7,776 bases of DNA, from contig JAPLJL010000236.1 in the NCBI GenBank assembly GCA_026388615.1, positions 1-7,776 on the forward strand, read 5' to 3'. This DNA is from Pseudomonadota bacterium. Lineage in GTDB: Bacteria; Desulfobacterota; JAPLJL01. The position numbers and the translations under genes were made by a program. Each line of letters opens with the position of its first letter. Within the stretch, counting starts at the first letter, position 1. Shown in pieces: positions 5,955-7,776 of the stretch. The notes under the pieces are model-generated. The model was not told where the DNA came from, searched no databases, and was given only the letters and a program-made list of their open reading frames with translations.

Positions 5955-6086
5955 ATGGCATTGTTTTCCATGAAAATGAAGGCCCTAGCCAAGATCAAGA
6001 CCGAGTTGGTAGACGAAAGCAAAAAACAAGGTTATAATACAAAACAGAATTTTGAGGCAGCTTTAGAAGGTGACCAGACATATTGA
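5955..6086 (+). CDS. Small 43-residue protein of unknown function
   Basis: ATG at 5955 is preceded by AAAGGGGG (5941-5948) with a 6-nt spacer, a convincing ribosome site. The frame runs 43 codons to TGA at 6084. The product is highly charged (7 Lys against 6 Asp/Glu). Its N-terminal half, from FSMKMKALAKIK to about residue 24, could form an amphipathic helix. It has no cysteine, no clear membrane segment and no family I recognise. Internal ATGs at codons 6 and 8 are less well placed. The ORF has its own promoter upstream and a terminator-like stem about 90 bp downstream, so it looks like an independent unit. It could be a small regulatory protein, a toxin-like or membrane-active peptide, or the coding part of a dual-function RNA. 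Coding status is likely but unproven. Confidence 0.55.
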   Translation: MALFSMKMKALAKIKTELVDESKKQGYNTKQNFEAALEGDQTY

Positions 6087-6091
6087 TAAAA

Positions 6092-6174
6092 CAGGTCTCT
6101 CCGGGAGAGGGGAAACAGACCAACCTGGAAAGGCTAAGAGGTTTTTATTCCTCGACCCACGGGATTATCCCGGG
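6092..6174 (+). ncRNA. Structured 3' tail of the small-ORF transcript
   Basis: Several stems can form. CTCTC/GAGAG (6097-6101 and 6105-6109) can sit inside CAGGT/ACCTG (6092-6096 and 6123-6127), while GGTCT/AGACC (6094-6098 and 6117-6121) competes with both. GAGG/CCTC (6138-6141 and 6150-6153) and CGGGA/TCCCG (6160-6164 and 6168-6172) follow. I recognise no known riboswitch or small-RNA family. The mutually exclusive pairings could mean switching, or simply a structured 3' untranslated region. It is AT/GC-mixed sequence unlike the coding regions. Confidence 0.35.
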
Positions 6175-6198
6175 GAAAAAGATGTTCTTTTTCTTTTT
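6175..6198 (+). terminator. Terminator-like stem-loop with T-run
   Basis: GAAAAAGA (6175-6182) and TCTTTTTC (6186-6193) form a perfect 8-bp stem with loop TGT, followed directly by TTTTTATTT. The stem is AT-rich. It may be strengthened by G-U pairs of the preceding GGGG with the T-run. It would end the small-ORF transcript before the carD promoter. The inverted repeat also means a possible T-run for the opposite strand. Confidence 0.5.
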
Positions 6199-6281
6199 AT
6201 TTCTTCCCAATTAATTGATTTTATAAGTTTGATTTAAGAATAGTTAACACTAACTTTTGTATCTTTTTCCGTGGAGAATAA

Positions 6282-6311
6282 TTGACAGAAGCGCATATAT
6301 TATAGTAGAAT
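6282..6311 (+). promoter_or_regulatory. Sigma-70 promoter of carD
   Basis: A perfect -35 box TTGACA (6282-6287) lies 18 bp before TAGAAT (6306-6311, 5 of 6). Upstream sequence from about 6200 is AT-rich, as in an UP element. It includes the small dyad AGTTA-ACAC-TAACT (6242-6255). Transcription should start near 6318, giving a short leader of about 25 nt with GGAGG at 6331-6335. Confidence 0.75.
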
Positions 6312-6342
6312 ATCATTAACTTTAGTAAACGGAGGGCTCCCT

Positions 6343-6831
6343 ATGAATTTTAAGATCGGTGATTTGGCGGTGTATCCTTATCACGGCGTGGGGGTTATCG
6401 AAGCCATCGAAACCAGACGGATCTCGACCAGTGACGAGAGCACGTTTTATGTCCTCCGGATTCTTGATAACGGGATGGTTTTACTGGTTCCGACCGACTC
6501 GGCGGTGCAGATCGGGCTCCGGGAGGTGGTCAACTCGAACGAGGCTTCCCGTATTTTCCAGATTTTAAGGGACCGCAAAGTCAATATCCGCCTGGATCTT
6601 TCCTGGAATCGCCGCCAGAAGGAATATAACGAAAAACTGAAGACCGGTTCCGCCTTTGAGATCGCCGAGGTTCTTCGCGATCTCGAGCACCTGCGCCGCA
6701 AGAAAGACCTTTCCTTCGGGGAAAAGCGGATGCTGGGCACGGCGCGCTCCCTCCTCATCCGGGAACTCTCCATCGCCACCAAGTCCGAGGAAGATACCAT
6801 CGAGAAGAAACTGAACAATATTTTTCATTAA
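6343..6831 (+). CDS. carD: CarD/CdnL-family RNA-polymerase-binding transcription regulator
   Basis: This 162-residue protein has the full CarD/CdnL layout. The N-terminal Tudor-like RNA-polymerase-interaction domain (about 1-60) begins with the family signature FKIGDLAVYPYHGVGVI. A C-terminal helical DNA-binding domain runs from about 65 to 160. W88, in LSWNRR, falls at the conserved tryptophan that in mycobacterial CarD wedges into the upstream edge of the open promoter bubble. The LSFGEKRML and ARSLLIREL segments are also typical. Family members bind the polymerase beta subunit and stabilise open complexes at many promoters, notably ribosomal ones. The start is fixed by GGAGG with a 7-nt spacer and by a strong sigma-70 promoter just upstream. 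The LUD-domain gene follows after 72 bp without a terminator and may be co-transcribed. It is a stand-alone CarD, not the N-terminal part of Mfd/TRCF. Confidence 0.93.
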   Translation: MNFKIGDLAVYPYHGVGVIEAIETRRISTSDESTFYVLRILDNGMVLLVPTDSAVQIGLREVVNSNEASRIFQILRDRKVNIRLDLSWNRRQKEYNEKLKTGSAFEIAEVLRDLEHLRRKKDLSFGEKRMLGTARSLLIRELSIATKSEEDTIEKKLNNIFH

Positions 6832-6884
6832 TCCCCTAGTCCCACGGATCAAAAGAGAAATACTCCCTCATCCTTTCCGGATTC

Positions 6885-6909
6885 AGGCAAACATACTCCA
6901 GGTTTGCCT
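6885..6909. promoter_or_regulatory. 8-bp inverted repeat spanning the LUD gene start
   Basis: AGGCAAAC (6885-6892) and GTTTGCCT (6902-6909) are perfect complements around a 9-base loop. The proposed TTG start codon (6904-6906) lies inside the right arm. In RNA the hairpin would sequester the start region. In DNA it could be an operator. Neither role is shown, and the start itself is uncertain. Confidence 0.4.
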
Positions 6910-7521
6910 TCCGAAATCGACTCTTTTTTAAAAACCCTGCAGAAAAAGGGCTACCAAGCCGTTTTTTTCTCCACCCCCGAAGAAGCCGGGTCCTACCTTC
7001 TTTCCCGGATTGAGCCGGGGAGCGGGGTCGGGTTGGGAGGCTCAAAAACTATTCGCGACCTCGGCGTGATCCCGGAAATCCGGAAAAAAGCCGGAAAACT
7101 TTACGATCACTGGCAGGAGGGGCTGAGCCCGGCGGAGGACCAGGTTATCCGGAAGGCCCAATTGACCTGCGACCTGTTTCTCACCAGCGCCAATGCCATC
7201 ACCCGCGAAGGGGAGATCGTGAATATGGACGGGGTTGGCAACCGGGTGGCGGCCCTGATCTTTGGCCCTCAAAAAGTAATGGTGGTGGTCGGAATCAATA
7301 AAATCGTGGCTGACCGGGAAGCGGCGATCCGCCGGATCCGGGAGGTAGCCGGGCCCCTGCGGGCCCAGAGCCTGAATCTGCCCAATCCCTGCGTGAAGGC
7401 CGGGGTCTGCAAGGATTGCGACCTTCCCACCCGGATCTGCCGGGCCTTGGTGATCCTGACCGGGGCTCCCATGCGGTCCCAGATCGAGGTAATCGTGATT
7501 GGGAAGGAAATGGGATTCTAA
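6904..7521 (+). CDS. LUD-domain protein (LutC/YkgG-like, lactate utilization family)
   Basis: The reading frame gives 205 residues from a TTG at 6904. No ATG or GTG exists in frame back to the upstream stop at 6829, and no clear Shine-Dalgarno site is present, so the start is tentative. The LUD domain fills the protein: GVGLGGSKTIRDLGV (41-55), LTSANAITREGEIVNMDG (93-110), then GVGNRVAALIFGP and VVVGINKIV. These motifs identify the family directly. A C-terminal cluster C163-x5-C169-x2-C172-x6-C179 could bind a metal or Fe-S centre and occurs in one branch of stand-alone LUD proteins. LutABC oxidises lactate with separate LutA and LutB subunits, and neither is here, so a lactate role is not supported by context. 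It probably shares the carD promoter 72 bp and one gene upstream. Confidence 0.85.
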   Translation: MPSEIDSFLKTLQKKGYQAVFFSTPEEAGSYLLSRIEPGSGVGLGGSKTIRDLGVIPEIRKKAGKLYDHWQEGLSPAEDQVIRKAQLTCDLFLTSANAITREGEIVNMDGVGNRVAALIFGPQKVMVVVGINKIVADREAAIRRIREVAGPLRAQSLNLPNPCVKAGVCKDCDLPTRICRALVILTGAPMRSQIEVIVIGKEMGF

Positions 7522-7600
7522 AATTGACGATTGACGATTTACGATTGACGAGTGAAAACCCAAAAAGAATTGACGATTGACGAATGACGAGTGAAAAAAT
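7522..7600. repeat. TGACGA repeat cluster directly after the LUD stop
   Basis: This begins at the first base after the TAA stop. 7522-7558 is identical over 37 bases to 3332-3368 (degenerate ATTGACG tandem ending AGTGAAAA). A shorter relative follows at 7568-7600. It belongs to the same family as the cluster behind the crotonase gene. Confidence 0.75.
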
Positions 7601-7776
7601 AGGGTTCCAGGGTTCGAGGTTCCTAGGGTTCTAGGGTAAGAAGAAAAAAATAGGGTTCCAGGGTTCGAGGGGCCGAGGGTTCCAGGGTAAGAAGAAAAAA
7701 ATAGGGTCCCAGGGTTCGAGGGGCCGAGGGTTCCAGGGTAAGAAGAAAAAAATAGGGTCCCAGGGTTCGAGGGGCC
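7594..7776. repeat. 51-bp G-rich tandem repeat (minisatellite), cut by the window end
   Basis: Units lie at 7594-7643 (50 bp, diverged), 7644-7694, 7695-7745 and 7746-7776 (partial). Each has an A-run, T, five octamers of AGGGTTCC type and a GAAG-type linker. Units 2 and 3 differ at only one position (TTCC against TCCC in the first octamer). The + strand has five GGG runs separated by 4-5 bases in each complete unit, fitting a G-quadruplex motif. No coding function is likely. The array continues beyond the window. Confidence 0.85.

Noticed and set aside
6033..6038. TATAAT inside the 43-codon ORF as a promoter
   Set aside because: The only -35-like hexamer (TTGGTA at 6006) is 21 bp away, too far, and the site lies in coding sequence.
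6087..6200. Known riboswitch upstream of carD
   Set aside because: No conserved core of any riboswitch class I know is visible, and a terminator and an independent promoter separate it from carD.
6904..7521. lutC of a lactate-oxidation operon
   Set aside because: The LUD domain is clear, but lutA and lutB are absent and the C-terminal cysteine cluster points to another branch of the family.
7594..7776. CRISPR array
   Set aside because: The 51-bp units repeat along their full length with no unique spacers.
7601..7776. tRNA T-arm motif GGTTCGA
   Set aside because: It recurs in every minisatellite unit, and no acceptor, D or anticodon stems are present.

Overview
The window looks like part of the chromosome of an uncultured, probably anaerobic bacterium. 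The genes are moderately GC-rich, the gaps are AT-richer and full of repeats, and most genes have Shine-Dalgarno sites. CarD, a LUD-domain protein, a crotonase, a CrtI-like flavoprotein and a sigma-54 promoter together suggest a Desulfobacterota- or Omnitrophota-like candidate lineage. The sequence alone does not settle the phylum. There is no phage, CRISPR, rRNA or tRNA.

Left part (1-2325). A minus-strand gene encodes a 148-residue membrane-anchored protein of unknown function. It is preceded by a very good sigma-54 (-24/-12) promoter. The 318-bp divergent gap also holds three dyads and a sigma-70-like promoter for the plus-strand flavoprotein (phytoene desaturase/CrtI-like oxidoreductase).

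Centre (2326-4446). A chain of GC-rich palindromes, each headed by GTAG (REP-like), separates the flavoprotein from a crotonase-fold enzyme. By eye, the crotonase has an isomerase-type (PaaG-like) active site rather than a hydratase one. A repeat-filled gap with TGACGA repeats and further palindromes follows, then a histidine-phosphatase gene with a probable terminator.

Right part (4447-7776). An AT-rich element with inverted-repeat ends abuts the start of a DegT/DnrJ/EryC1/StrS-type PLP aminotransferase gene. After it comes a compact transcription unit too short for ordinary gene calling: an extended -10 promoter, a ribosome site, a 43-codon ORF, a hairpin-rich tail and a terminator-like stem with a T-run. 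Next is a strong sigma-70 promoter driving carD (an RNA-polymerase-binding regulator), probably co-transcribed with a LUD-domain gene that carries a C-terminal cysteine cluster. The window ends in TGACGA repeats and a 51-bp G-rich tandem repeat that runs off the edge.

The genes do not form one obvious pathway. The flavoprotein and crotonase could act on related acyl or isoprenoid substrates, and the aminotransferase would suit amino-sugar or polysaccharide synthesis. The most distinctive content is in the gaps: the sigma-54 promoter, the small-ORF unit, and at least four families of short interspersed or tandem repeats.
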